Shown: positions 20,052-30,224, counted from the first letter of the stretch. The stretch is 64,000 bases of DNA from Nostoc sp. ATCC 43529 (GCA_003326205.1 LWTK01000094.1:124001-188000), one strand, 5' to 3'. Notes: generated from the sequence alone by a model not told the origin. Program-made: numbers and translations.

Positions 20052-20639
20052 ATGTTTGCTGCTTCCAACCAATTACTATGGTCTATGATTGGCTTACTCC
20101 TGACAATGGGTGGCACCTTCCTAGAAGCCTATGGCATCACTTCACCTTGGAGTTGGAGTCAGCACGGAATTCAGACTTTTTCTTTAGGTGTAACTTTTCA
20201 AGTTGGTGCAGTACTCCTCGTAGGCTGTTTGGGGGGTAAAAATGCCGGTGCGCTCTCGCAAATTGCCTACTTAGTCATGGGGTTAACTTTATTGCCAGTA
20301 TTTGCCGATGGTGGTGGTATTGGTTATGTTAAGCTATCTCAGTTTGGCTATTTGCTAGGTTTTATTCCTGGAGCTTGGATTTGTGGTTTGTTTGCCTTTA
20401 AAGCTAGACCACGACTAGAAACCCTGGCTTTTAGTTGCATCTGTGGGTTGTTAACTCTCCACCTATGCGGTATTAGTTATTTGATTATTAGCTATCTTTT
20501 TCAGTGGAAAGGCACAGAAAATCTACCTTTAATGCAAGCAATTCTCAGATATTCTTGGTTTGTACTCCCAGGTCAACTAACTGTAGTGTGTGCCGTCACT
20601 GTAATAGCATATGTATTGCGTCACTTAATGTTTTATTAG
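20052..20639 (+). CDS. bioY: BioY-family biotin transporter substrate-binding subunit
   Basis: 195 aa hydrophobic; GVTFQVGAVLLVGCLGGKNAGALSQIAYLVMGLTLLPVFADGGGIGYV...FGYLLGFIPGAWICG is BioY-like. Confidence 0.75.
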   Translation: MFAASNQLLWSMIGLLLTMGGTFLEAYGITSPWSWSQHGIQTFSLGVTFQVGAVLLVGCLGGKNAGALSQIAYLVMGLTLLPVFADGGGIGYVKLSQFGYLLGFIPGAWICGLFAFKARPRLETLAFSCICGLLTLHLCGISYLIISYLFQWKGTENLPLMQAILRYSWFVLPGQLTVVCAVTVIAYVLRHLMFY

Positions 20640-20706
20640 TCATTAGTCATTAGTCATTAGTCATTAGTCCTTTTTTCAATGCCCCATGCCCCATGCCTAA
20701 TTTGCC

Positions 20707-21183
20707 ATGCGTTTAAAAAATCGCCTTTTCTGGATTTCTGCCTTCATAGCTTTTTTCTTAGACCAAATAACAAAATACTGGGTGGTGCAAACCTTCAGTT
20801 TGGAGCAAACAGTACCACTTTTACCTGGGATATTTCACTTGACTTACGTCACTAATACTGGTGCGGCTTTTAGTCTGTTAAGCGGGAAAGTAGAATGGTT
20901 GCGCTGGTTATCTTTAGGAGTAAGTTTAGTATTAATAGGACTGGCGTTGTTTGGCCCGACGTTAAATCTGTGGGATCAGCTAGGCTATGGCTTGATTTTA
21001 GGTGGAGCTATGGGCAATGGCATCGATCGCTTTGTTTTAGGCTATGTCGTTGATTTTCTAGATTTTCGCCTAATTAACTTTGCTGTATTTAATGTGGCAG
21101 ATTCATTTATTAGTATCGGTATCGTTTGTCTGCTAATTGCTTCCTTACAAAAAACACCAACTTCAACTGGCAGACCCGATTAA
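20707..21183 (+). CDS. lspA: Lipoprotein signal peptidase (signal peptidase II)
   Basis: FFLDQITKYWV, VTNTGAAFSLL, GGAMGNGIDRFVLGYVVDFLDF, FNVADSFISIG. Confidence 0.95.
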   Translation: MRLKNRLFWISAFIAFFLDQITKYWVVQTFSLEQTVPLLPGIFHLTYVTNTGAAFSLLSGKVEWLRWLSLGVSLVLIGLALFGPTLNLWDQLGYGLILGGAMGNGIDRFVLGYVVDFLDFRLINFAVFNVADSFISIGIVCLLIASLQKTPTSTGRPD

Positions 21184-21190
21184 ATTATGA

Positions 21191-21215
21191 AGCCTGGGAT
21201 GATTCATCCCAGGCT
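21191..21215. terminator. Hairpin downstream of lspA (agcctgggatgattcatcccaggct)
   Basis: 11-12 bp perfect arms; no strong T tract, so possibly an RNA-end structure. Confidence 0.5.
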
Positions 21216-21371
21216 ATTAATCGTTCAAACCCTTTCTCAGTCATATATGCGAAAACTTGATTTTTGGGTTTGAGTTATTTAGTTTCATAAATTACACCAG
21301 TTACTACAACTGGTGTAAGATATCAAGACCTACAGCGATCGCTAACGGCAAATCAGTATGCAGATCTAAAT

Positions 21372-22019
21372 TTAGTTACCTGTGCCAGGAGTATTGGGCG
21401 AGGTAGAACCTGGAACTGAACTAGGAGAGCTAGGAGTTGGTTCAGAAGCGCCATCAGAAGGAGTGCTACTTCCTGGTGTTGGAGCTACATTGCTAGGAGT
21501 GCCAGAGTCAGAAGGGGTACCACTTCCTGGTATTGGAGTTATATTGCTAGGAGTGCCAGACTCAGAAGGAGTATTGCTAGGAGCGCCATCAGAAGGGATA
21601 GTACTTCCTGGTGCTGGAGTTATATTGCTAGGAGCGCCAGAGTCGGAAGGGGTGGCTCCTGGTGCTGGAGTTGTAGTGGTGTCATCAGGAGTGCCAGAAC
21701 CGGATGGAGTGACGTTTCCTGGTGTGGTTGTGCTATCGGGAGTGGTGGTTTCCGATGGCGTGGTTTCTGCTGGAACTGTAGTGCTACCAGGAGCAGTAGG
21801 CGTGACTGCCGTACCACCGCTACAGCGGGAGTTAAGGGGGAAATACTCGCACAGAATTTTCATACCTTCTGGCGACATTTTGATTTCCGTTGGTGAACTA
21901 GTGGAGGAGTCGCTACTGGATTGGGCTATGGGGGATTTACTGGATTCAGCTACAGCAATATTAGTGGAAAGTGCCAAAGATAGAGCTGTACCAATCAGGG
22001 TCAGAGATTTTCCCATCAT
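21372..22019 (-). CDS. Secreted Ser/Thr/Pro-rich low-complexity protein
   Basis: Signal peptide (MMGKSLTLIGTALSLALSTNIAVAES), short CEYFPLNSRC motif, then PSDSGTPSNITPxPGSGT-type repeats. Confidence 0.7.
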   Translation of the reverse strand: MMGKSLTLIGTALSLALSTNIAVAESSKSPIAQSSSDSSTSSPTEIKMSPEGMKILCEYFPLNSRCSGGTAVTPTAPGSTTVPAETTPSETTTPDSTTTPGNVTPSGSGTPDDTTTTPAPGATPSDSGAPSNITPAPGSTIPSDGAPSNTPSESGTPSNITPIPGSGTPSDSGTPSNVAPTPGSSTPSDGASEPTPSSPSSVPGSTSPNTPGTGN

Positions 22020-22448
22020 TCTGAAATTAACCTCAACGGAACACTCGCACTATTAAAACAGACAATAAGATTTAGAAAATCTTCCTAAAAGAGGATATTT
22101 AGGTTTGTTGCAAAATATGTTGATATGTAAAACTAGTAAAAATTAAATCTGTTGTTTATCAATGTTTTGTGCCTATGAATACAAGTTTATGAATAGTATT
22201 TATAGTTATTGAGCAGAGAAACCTATATCCAATAACCACTTGAAATTTGATAAGCAAAATCCTCTATTAGCAAAAAAGCAATAAAAAGCACAAGTTATTG
22301 TTAGTTATGAAATGTATTGAGGTATAAAATGAATCTAAAAACTCATCTAGCCAATTTATTCTTTGGCTTATGAGTAAAATGATGGAAGATTAACATCTAA
22401 GTTGTAGTTCGTCCGATTCTTCACTAAAAAGTGTGATGTAAATAGCCG

Positions 22449-24719
22449 ATGAGTTCTCCCCAGCCCCCTCACAAGCCACAAACGTTATTAGGTCAACTGA
22501 CTCAAGCAGTACATACAATTCAAGCTAGGGTTGATTTTTCCAAATTGGCGCTCAAGCCGAATGCCAAAGTGCCGGAACTTTGGGTGCAGGATGCGGGGGC
22601 GGATAAAGCAGAGGTATATCCACTGTTGGGCGATCGCTATGTTCTCGGTCGTAGCTCCAAATCCTGCGATATTGTCATTCGTAACCCTGTTGTCAGCCAA
22701 ATTCACCTATCGCTATCGCGCAATTCCACTCAGCGCACACCAGTTTTCGTCATCAAAGACGAAAATTCCACCAATGGCATCTATCGTGGTAAGCGCCGTG
22801 TCAATTCCCTGGAATTGCGTCATGGCGATATTCTTACCTTGGGGCCACCAGAACTCGCCGCTTCTGTAAGATTGCAATACGTCGATCCGCCACCTTGGTA
22901 TATCAAAGCTGCAACTTGGACGGGTTATGGCATCGGCGGTGTCAGTGCCCTGTTCGCTTTGGTGATTGGCGTCGAATGGCTAAAATTTTCAGTCAGACCC
23001 CTACCCACAACTACACGCGCCCCAGTGGTTGTTTATGCCCGTGATGGGAGTACCCCCCTGAGAGAACCTCGGACTACCTCTCACGTGGATATGAAGCGAT
23101 TAGACGAATTTGGCCCTTATTTGCCTGCTGCCGTGGTTGCTTCCGAAGATAGCCGTTATTATTGGCATTTTGGGGTTGACCCGTTGGGAATTTTGCGAGC
23201 CGTATTGATTAATAGCCGCAGCGGAGATGTCCAACAAGGAGCCAGCACCGTTACCCAGCAAGTCGCCCGCAGCTTGTTCCGCGATTATGTAGGCAGACAG
23301 GACACCTTGGGACGTAAATTGCGGGAGGCAATTGTCGCCCTGAAGCTAGAAACCTTTTACAGCAAAGATGAAATTTTGCTGATGTACTTAAATCGTGTTT
23401 TTTTGGGTGGGGACACCTCTGGATTTGAAGATGCAGCCAAGTATTACTTTGAAAAGCCAGCTAAAGATTTAAGTCTGTCGGAAGCTGCAACATTGGTAGG
23501 AATTTTACCAGCCCCCAACGCTTTCGATTTTTGTGGGGATGGGCCAAATAAGCTAGAAACTGCGGAATACAGGAATCGTGTGATTAAGCGGCTGCTGGAG
23601 ATGGGCAAAATCAAAGCAGAAGACGCTAATCGAGCCAGACGCTCGACTGTTCAAGTTAGTCCAAAAGTTTGCGAACAGCAAGCCAAAACCATTGCTCCTT
23701 ACTTTTACAATTACGTTTTCTCAGAGTTGGAATCAATCCTGGGGGAGGGAGCAGCAAGAGAAGGCAACTATATTATTGAAACCAAACTCGATCCAGCCAT
23801 CCAAAACCAAGCAGAAGCCGCATTGCGTAATTCAGTAAATAGCGCTGGTGCAAGTTTTAACTTTTCTCAAGGGGCAGTGGTTACCCTTGACTCCAGTACC
23901 GGTAGTATCCTGGCAATGGTAGGGGGAACTGATTACAAAAAAAGTCAGTTTAATCGGGCAACCCAAGCTAAAAGACAACCAGGTTCGACCTTTAAAATTT
24001 TTGCTTACACCGCCGCTATTCAACAGGGAATTCCAGAATCAAAAAGTTATTCTTGCGCTCCTTTAACTTGGCAAGGCTTCACTTACAAACCCTGTCGTGC
24101 TGGTGCAGACACGAGTTTAGATATTGCCACTGGGCTAGCTCTTTCGGAAAATCCCATCGCTTTGCGAGTTGCTAGAGAAGTTGGCTTGGATAAAGTAGTT
24201 TCTATGGCCCAACGTTTGGGGGTAAAGTCCTCCCTCGATCCGGTTCCTGGGTTGGTGCTGGGTCAAAGTGTAGTTAATGTTTTGGAAATGACTGGTGCTT
24301 TTGGTGCCATTGGCAATCGCGGTGTATGGAATCCTCCTCATGCCATTAGTCGTATTTTAGATAGTGGTGATTGCCGCGATCGCAACGATTTAAAAACTTG
24401 CCGTGTCATCTACTCCTTCGACCAAGATCCAGACGCCAACAAAAGAGTTTTGCCAAATGGTGTCGCCGATGAAATGACCAGTTTAATGCGCGGTGTAGTC
24501 ACCAGAGGTACTGGTCGTGGTGCCTCCATTGGATTGGGAGAAGGTGGTAAAACAGGCACCACTGATAAAAACGTTGACTTATGGTTTATAGGTTTTATTC
24601 CCAGTCGGCGGCTTGTAACTGGTGTTTGGCTGGGAAACGACAATAATTCCCCCACATCTGGTAGCAGCGCTCAAGCAGCTCAGTTATGGGGAAATTATAT
24701 GCGCCGGATTACAAGGTAA
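22449..24719 (+). CDS. Class A penicillin-binding protein (PBP1-type) with N-terminal FHA domain
   Basis: FHA (YVLGRSSKSCDIVIRNPVVSQIHLSLSR...DENSTNGIYRGKRR), TM, GT51 (VVASEDSRYYWHFGVD..QQGASTVTQQVARSLF), transpeptidase motifs (RQPGSTFKIF, SENP, KTGTTD). Confidence 0.95.
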   Translation: MSSPQPPHKPQTLLGQLTQAVHTIQARVDFSKLALKPNAKVPELWVQDAGADKAEVYPLLGDRYVLGRSSKSCDIVIRNPVVSQIHLSLSRNSTQRTPVFVIKDENSTNGIYRGKRRVNSLELRHGDILTLGPPELAASVRLQYVDPPPWYIKAATWTGYGIGGVSALFALVIGVEWLKFSVRPLPTTTRAPVVVYARDGSTPLREPRTTSHVDMKRLDEFGPYLPAAVVASEDSRYYWHFGVDPLGILRAVLINSRSGDVQQGASTVTQQVARSLFRDYVGRQDTLGRKLREAIVALKLETFYSKDEILLMYLNRVFLGGDTSGFEDAAKYYFEKPAKDLSLSEAATLVGILPAPNAFDFCGDGPNKLETAEYRNRVIKRLLEMGKIKAEDANRARRSTVQVSPKVCEQQAKTIAPYFYNYVFSELESILGEGAAREGNYIIETKLDPAIQNQAEAALRNSVNSAGASFNFSQGAVVTLDSSTGSILAMVGGTDYKKSQFNRATQAKRQPGSTFKIFAYTAAIQQGIPESKSYSCAPLTWQGFTYKPCRAGADTSLDIATGLALSENPIALRVAREVGLDKVVSMAQRLGVKSSLDPVPGLVLGQSVVNVLEMTGAFGAIGNRGVWNPPHAISRILDSGDCRDRNDLKTCRVIYSFDQDPDANKRVLPNGVADEMTSLMRGVVTRGTGRGASIGLGEGGKTGTTDKNVDLWFIGFIPSRRLVTGVWLGNDNNSPTSGSSAQAAQLWGNYMRRITR

Positions 24720-24840
24720 GGGTTAAGAGTTAGGTGTTAAAAGTTAAGAGTTAAGAGTTAGGAGTTAGGAGTTAAAAGTTAAGAGTTAAGAATTTCTCAT
24801 AACTTCTAACTCCTCACTCCTCACTCCTCACTCTTCACTC
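24720..24840. repeat. Heptanucleotide arrays in facing arms (gagttaa)n ... (taactcc/tcactcc)n
   Basis: Lies between convergent genes 22449..24719 (+) and 24845..26296 (-). Confidence 0.85.
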
Positions 24841-24844
24841 ACTA

Positions 24845-26296
24845 TTACTGATATCCCTGCCAAGGACTGATTTCCAATTTGCCACTAGGTTTGAATATCA
24901 CTTGAAAGTGGGCAAGAGGTTCTTTGTTATTCGGGGGTGCTGCATTAGAGCCATAGATAGCGTTAAACATCTGCGGAAGCGGTGTTTCGCGGAAATAGTC
25001 AAAGGCTACTTGGTTGAGTGGTTCATAGTCAGCAATTACACCGTCTTTGTTGACCGCTACCCGATATTTTAAATCTCGTGTAAATGTGGGCTTGCCACTC
25101 CAAGCTTGGCGGACTGTACTATAAAGTTTTTGATTTAAACCTTTGACTATATTAGAGTCACTAATTTTTGTACCTACCACCTCTGGCGTTCTAGCATATC
25201 CGCGCCAAGGGCTGACTTGTAGCACACCACCTGTAGTAAATACTACCCGGAATTGGGCGATCGGTTCATTGGAAATGGGAGCGCGGTTAGCAGGATTGTA
25301 AAGTAAGTTAGGTAGAGGAGTTTGCTCTATTCCTTGATTTGCTTCTTGATTTACCGCTTTATAACCAACGATCGCTCCATCCGCAGCTACACCTAAGCGA
25401 TAGATCAAATCCTGTTGCAATCCTGAGCGATTAGTCCAAGCTGGATGAATTTGATTATACACTTGGCGATTTAAGGCACGCAGTTGAGATGGATCGGTAA
25501 TTTCCGAAACTGTATTTAAAAGTGCTTCTAAATCTTTAACTTCTGGCTTGGTAGTAGTTGTAGCTGTTGGTGTAGGAGTTGCAGCAGCTATGGGCGTCGC
25601 AGCCGACGTGGGAGTTGGATCTGCTGATGCTGAAGGGGTGAGGTTTTTCGTTGTCGAGGTAGTTTGCCCATCTGGCTGAGGCTGTGGTGGACGGATTTGC
25701 GGAGGTGGAATCAAGTTAAAAGCGATCGCTGCTACTGCTAAACTTGATACTCCCACAGCAGCTGGAACTGCCTGCTTGATTAAAGCTTGACTAGCACCAC
25801 CATAGCGTCTGGTAACTGGCTGTAATTCTAGGGAAAGTTCTGGTAAAGTTTGGCTATCAGCAAAAAACTGATCTACTGCTTCTACCAAATCAAACAACTG
25901 CACCGTACTCAAGTCTATTTCAATTGGCGGGCGTTTAGCATGGCTTGGTTGAGACTCGAAACCCTCTGGTGCGCCTTCTGAATGTACAATTAACCGATGT
26001 CGGTTGCTGTCTATTTTTTGAAACTCTACTAACTCTGACTCATGATTGTGGGCTTGGGGATTAGGTACATTACTTAAAAATTCTTGGGCATAGCCACTAA
26101 CTGCCCTCACCAAACTTTCAAAAAACTCCCGCCCTCCAGTTAGAGGTTGATTATATCCAGATAAATAACATTCGGCATTTACCAATATAGATAATTCTGG
26201 GCGTAGTTCTTGGAAGTGTGCAGCCCTAGTGACATCACTTAACCCTTCTAAAAGCAGTGTACAATTAGGCAAACTGTACTTACGTTGAATATTCAT
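24845..26296 (-). CDS. DUF4335 domain-containing protein
   Basis: 483 aa; NIQRKYSLPNCTLLLEGLSD...SILVNAECYLSGYNQPLTGGREFFESLVRAVSGYAQEFLS, paired with a DUF3038 gene. Confidence 0.8.
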   Translation of the reverse strand: MNIQRKYSLPNCTLLLEGLSDVTRAAHFQELRPELSILVNAECYLSGYNQPLTGGREFFESLVRAVSGYAQEFLSNVPNPQAHNHESELVEFQKIDSNRHRLIVHSEGAPEGFESQPSHAKRPPIEIDLSTVQLFDLVEAVDQFFADSQTLPELSLELQPVTRRYGGASQALIKQAVPAAVGVSSLAVAAIAFNLIPPPQIRPPQPQPDGQTTSTTKNLTPSASADPTPTSAATPIAAATPTPTATTTTKPEVKDLEALLNTVSEITDPSQLRALNRQVYNQIHPAWTNRSGLQQDLIYRLGVAADGAIVGYKAVNQEANQGIEQTPLPNLLYNPANRAPISNEPIAQFRVVFTTGGVLQVSPWRGYARTPEVVGTKISDSNIVKGLNQKLYSTVRQAWSGKPTFTRDLKYRVAVNKDGVIADYEPLNQVAFDYFRETPLPQMFNAIYGSNAAPPNNKEPLAHFQVIFKPSGKLEISPWQGYQ

Positions 26297-26919
26297 TCCA
26301 CTTCACCGTCAAAAAGACTAATCCAAAACCGCTGCATTCCAGCCGTACCAGTACAAAATAGTAATTGTCCTAACAAATTTATCGCTAGCTCATCTAATTT
26401 TTCATCGGAAGTTAATGCCAGGACACCAGAACGTCGAGCATTCATCCGACTCTTAAAATGCGCTCTAAACCGCTCCAGGTAATTAGATAGCCGCAAATTC
26501 TGTTCTAGGGGAATCTGCTTTTCTTCCATCTGTTGACATAACATTAATAGCTGCCGAATTACAACAGTTAAACGCCGTGCTATGTAACAAGCAATAACTA
26601 CTAAAGCTTTGGCTTCCATAATAGTTAAGGGACGGCGGATGTGCGCTCTGCGTAGCGGGTTAGAGCTACGCATCCGCCATAAATTGACCCGATCTTTAAC
26701 AATTCCTTTAAGATCCAACTCTTGAGCAAAAGCCAAGATTGCTTCAGAACCACCAAGCTCTAAAGCTTCAATAGCAAGTAAAATAAGGTCAATTTGCAAC
26801 CGGGTTCTTCGAGGACATGTTTGTCCGGCGATCGCAGGATCTGGTAAAGTGTCCAGAATCATCGGCAGTGAATCTTGAGTTGGACTTTTCAACGGCGTTA
26901 AACTTGCAGAAACATTCAT
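26293..26919 (-). CDS. DUF3038 domain-containing protein
   Basis: 208 aa (CPRRTRLQIDLILLAIEALELGGSEAILAFAQELDLKGIVKDRVNLWRMR...), 4-nt overlap with DUF4335 gene. Confidence 0.78.
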   Translation of the reverse strand: MNVSASLTPLKSPTQDSLPMILDTLPDPAIAGQTCPRRTRLQIDLILLAIEALELGGSEAILAFAQELDLKGIVKDRVNLWRMRSSNPLRRAHIRRPLTIMEAKALVVIACYIARRLTVVIRQLLMLCQQMEEKQIPLEQNLRLSNYLERFRAHFKSRMNARRSGVLALTSDEKLDELAINLLGQLLFCTGTAGMQRFWISLFDGEVE

Positions 26920-27263
26920 TCTATAAATACCTTGTACGCTTGTGACAGACTAGGTAAAACAAATTTAAGATAAGTAGCCAAGACTTGAACATTAGATTTG
27001 TGGCAGTAGTCATGACTACCCGATATATACATTACTTAACTCTTTCTACTCAAAGGATTCCCTATATTCAATTCAAAACTTTAAAACATTACTTAATTCA
27101 CCTCATTTATTAGTCCTATACCTTTTCTAGCTTGATTTAGTTTCTACTTATCGTCAATCAAGGGTGAAGCTTTAGCCTCCACGCCCAGCGTATGACATTA
27201 TAGTGTACGATTTTTCACGTATCTGGAATTGGGCATTGGGCATTGGGCATTGGGCATTGGGCA

Positions 27264-27342
27264 GGGGAAAAGGTTAAAGGTTAAAGGGAAAAGGAATAAA
27301 TTTAATCTTTCCCCTTTTCCCCTTACCCCTTTCCCTTTCCCC
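27264..27342. repeat. Purine/pyrimidine-rich dispersed repeat, copy A
   Basis: ggggaaaaggttaaaggttaaagggaaaaggaataaatttaatctttcccc...; reverse complement of 37466-37537 apart from a short indel. Confidence 0.85.
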
Positions 27343-27395
27343 TTGTCCTCTTCCTATGCCCCATTCCCCATTCCCTATTCCCCACTCCCCATTCT

Positions 27396-27914
27396 ATGGA
27401 TTTGAAGTCTCTGATTCGTGACATCCCAGATTTCCCCAAACCTGGAATTTTATTTCGGGATATTACTACCCTGCTGCGCGACCCAGAGGGATTGCGCTAT
27501 ACTATTGACTTTTTAACACAAAAATGCATAGAAGCTGAGATGGCAGTGGATTATGTTATTGGTATGGAGTCGAGGGGATTCATTTTTGGCTCACCTCTGG
27601 CTTATAAACTAGGAGCTGGTTTTATTCCCGTCCGCAAAAGAGGTAAGTTACCATCAGCAGTTCACTCAATTGAGTATCAACTAGAGTATGGTACAGACTG
27701 CCTAGAAGTACATCAAGATGCTTTACACGAGGGTAGCCGGGTTTTGATTGTAGACGATTTGATTGCTACCGGTGGAACTGCGAGTGCAACAGCAAACTTG
27801 GTGCAGAAGATTGGCTGCGAACTAGTCGGATTTGGGTTTATTATCGAGCTACGAGATTTAGAAGGACGCAGACATTTGCCAAATGTGCCGATTATTTCTT
27901 TGGTTGAATATTAA
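27396..27914 (+). CDS. apt: Adenine phosphoribosyltransferase
   Basis: [44 protein letters not shown]-binding [16 protein letters not shown]. Confidence 0.96.
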   Translation: MDLKSLIRDIPDFPKPGILFRDITTLLRDPEGLRYTIDFLTQKCIEAEMAVDYVIGMESRGFIFGSPLAYKLGAGFIPVRKRGKLPSAVHSIEYQLEYGTDCLEVHQDALHEGSRVLIVDDLIATGGTASATANLVQKIGCELVGFGFIIELRDLEGRRHLPNVPIISLVEY

Positions 27915-28046
27915 TGTAATTAGTCATTAGTCAGTGGTCATTTGTCATTAGTTATTTCTCCCCCGATCTCCCCATCTCCCTTGCCTCTTCGCTCAGCCGC
28001 TACGCAAGGATCGTGCAACTGACAAGCAACAACTAAACAAAGTGCT

Positions 28047-29096
28047 ATGACATCTACAGCAAAAATTTCTTTAGCAACGGGTTGGGATTGGCTGATTAGG
28101 CTAGTCACAAGTGAAACTTTTATATACATCGTGAAGCGGCTGTTGCAGGCATTATTGACTTTGTTTTTGGCGTCGGCGCTGTCGTTTCTGGTTATGCAAC
28201 TTGCTCCGGGAGATTTTGTCACCCAATTAGAAGCAGATCCCAAAAAATCTAGAGACCAAATTAAGGCTTTACGGGAATTTTGGGGTTTAAATAAGTCCTG
28301 GGTGGAACAATATTGGCTTTGGTTGTGGAATATTGTATCGAGAGGTGATTTTGGGCCGAGTTTTTCTTATAAACGCCCAGTAGTATCCCTGTTGTGGGAA
28401 CGAGTACCAGCAACATTGTTGTTAGCGATCGCTTCTTTGATTGTAACTTGGGCGATCGCCATTCCTTTGGGCATCATCGCTGCCATCAAGCAAAATCGCT
28501 GGGCTGACCGGGTTTTACAAGTCGTTAGCTACGCTGGACAAGGATTTCCTAGTTTCATCACCGTTTTAGTGCTGCTTTTCTTTGCTCAAATCACCTCGCC
28601 GTTGTTCCCGGTAGGTGGTATGACTAGCATCAATCACTCAGAACTCAATTGGTTTGGTAAAATCCTCGATATTGGCTGGCACATGATTTTACCTACAATC
28701 GCTCTCTCAATTACTAGTTTTGCTGGTTTACAACGCATTACTCGCGGCGAATTGTTAGATGTTCTGCGTCAAGATTACATCCAAACTGCTCGTGCTAAAG
28801 GATTACCAGAAAACCGGGTAATATATGTTCACGCTCTCCGCAACGCTGTAAACCCTTTAATTACTCTATTAGGCTTCGAGTTAGCTAGTTTATTAAGTGG
28901 GGCGTTCATTGCCGAACAATTCTTCAATTGGCCTGGTTTGGGACGATTGACTTTACAAGCTGTAATGTCCCAAGATTTGTATCTGGTCATGGCCAGTTTA
29001 GTCATGAGTGCAGTTTTGCTAATTGTTGGTAACTTAATTGCTGACATAATGCTTAAAGCTGCCGACCCGCGTATTCGTTTAGAAAATTTGAATTAG
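28047..29096 (+). CDS. ABC transporter permease (DppB/OppB-like)
   Basis: 349 aa; SALSFLVMQLAPGDFVTQLEADPKKSRDQIKALREFWGLNKSWVEQY; EAA loop (QTARAKGLPENRVIYVHALRNAVNPLITLLG). Confidence 0.9.
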   Translation: MTSTAKISLATGWDWLIRLVTSETFIYIVKRLLQALLTLFLASALSFLVMQLAPGDFVTQLEADPKKSRDQIKALREFWGLNKSWVEQYWLWLWNIVSRGDFGPSFSYKRPVVSLLWERVPATLLLAIASLIVTWAIAIPLGIIAAIKQNRWADRVLQVVSYAGQGFPSFITVLVLLFFAQITSPLFPVGGMTSINHSELNWFGKILDIGWHMILPTIALSITSFAGLQRITRGELLDVLRQDYIQTARAKGLPENRVIYVHALRNAVNPLITLLGFELASLLSGAFIAEQFFNWPGLGRLTLQAVMSQDLYLVMASLVMSAVLLIVGNLIADIMLKAADPRIRLENLN

Positions 29097-29188
29097 TCAT
29101 TAGTCATTGGTCATTTGTCATTTGTCATTAGTTTTTCTTTGCGTCGCCGCGTCCCCGCGTCTCCCACTCCCCACTCCCCACCCCTTCC

Positions 29189-29470
29189 ATGTTGTCCGAA
29201 GTCTATTACCTGGTGCGCTCAAAAAGTGATGGTCGTTACCTGACAGCTCGGCCCAATGCCGATGCATCAGGTTATCTATTATTGTTTCGGGAAAACTTTG
29301 ATGCTCTTAGTTATCTCAACACCCATGCAGCAGAAGTGGCAAATCGTTTTGCGATTGAATCTATTCCGGGTACACAGTTGGGAAGTTTGCTCAAACGCTG
29401 GGGTTTTAGTGGCGTGGGCATTGTAACTGACCCGTTGTTGCCCAAAGTTGAGTTTTTACAACATAGTTGA
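29189..29470 (+). CDS. Small conserved-type hypothetical protein
   Basis: 93 aa with coherent composition (MLSEVYYLVRSKSDGRYLTARPNADASGYLLLFRENFDALSYLNTHA...). Confidence 0.55.
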   Translation: MLSEVYYLVRSKSDGRYLTARPNADASGYLLLFRENFDALSYLNTHAAEVANRFAIESIPGTQLGSLLKRWGFSGVGIVTDPLLPKVEFLQHS

Positions 29471-29547
29471 AAACTAGTTTAGCCATTTTGAGAAAAAGTA
29501 GCTTATTCAATACCTTTGCACGCTTAATCTCAGAAAAAAGGAATATT

Positions 29548-30114
29548 TTAAGTAAATAAAGAGGCGATCGCACAAGTAAAATTAGGCAACATCGGTGAAT
29601 TTAGTTCATCACCATTGAACAATGTTGCGGCTAACTTTAAATTCCCTTGCTCGCGCCGATAAACTTCAACTTGTTGCTTGTGCCAATCCACAATCCAATA
29701 TTCTCTCACTCCTCTTGAAGAGTAGAGCTTCAGTTTAAGTTCCCTATCCCGCTTTTCGTTGTCACTACCAAGAGATAGTACCTCTACCACTAGTTCCGGC
29801 GCACCAGTCAAATGCCCCGCCTCGTCTAAAAGTAAAGGCAATCTTTCATTACTAACCCAGACAATATCAGGAATTACATTATCATTCTCACCAAAAATTA
29901 CTCCTGGAGCAGGTACAACCTGTCCCAATGAAGTGGCTTGTGACCAGGTATCCAAAGGAGCAATAATTCTCACACAGGCTTTTTGATGATTCCAGTGAGG
30001 CGCTCTGGTCACAAACAATTCTCCGTCAATAATTTCATAGCGGTTCCCGTTATCTGGAAACAATTCTAAATCGGCGGTAGTCCAGCGCACTCTCTCAGAT
30101 ATCGGCTGGTTCAT
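29548..30114 (-). CDS. Uma2-family endonuclease-like protein
   Basis: RWTTADLELFPDNGNRYEIIDGELFVTRAPHWNHQ...PELVVEVLSLGSDNEKRDRELKLKLYSSRGVREYWIVD. Confidence 0.92.
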   Translation of the reverse strand: MNQPISERVRWTTADLELFPDNGNRYEIIDGELFVTRAPHWNHQKACVRIIAPLDTWSQATSLGQVVPAPGVIFGENDNVIPDIVWVSNERLPLLLDEAGHLTGAPELVVEVLSLGSDNEKRDRELKLKLYSSRGVREYWIVDWHKQQVEVYRREQGNLKLAATLFNGDELNSPMLPNFTCAIASLFT

Positions 30115-30224
30115 AAATCATTATCTGTTAAGGTATTCAACTATTTTAGCTAGAGTGGGCATGGGACATTGGGTGGGGTGAAATCTTGCCATCTCCCCAG
30201 TCCCCAATCCCTAGTCCCCAGCCC

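Noticed and set aside
21382-22056. 224-aa plus-strand Gly/Val-rich ORF
   Set aside because: Antisense shadow of the Ser/Pro/Thr-rich secreted protein gene, which has a signal peptide and natural start.
27236-27264. gggcattgggcattgggcattgggcattgggca as a CRISPR-like array
   Set aside because: Simple 7-bp tandem repeat without spacers; typical cyanobacterial heptamer array.
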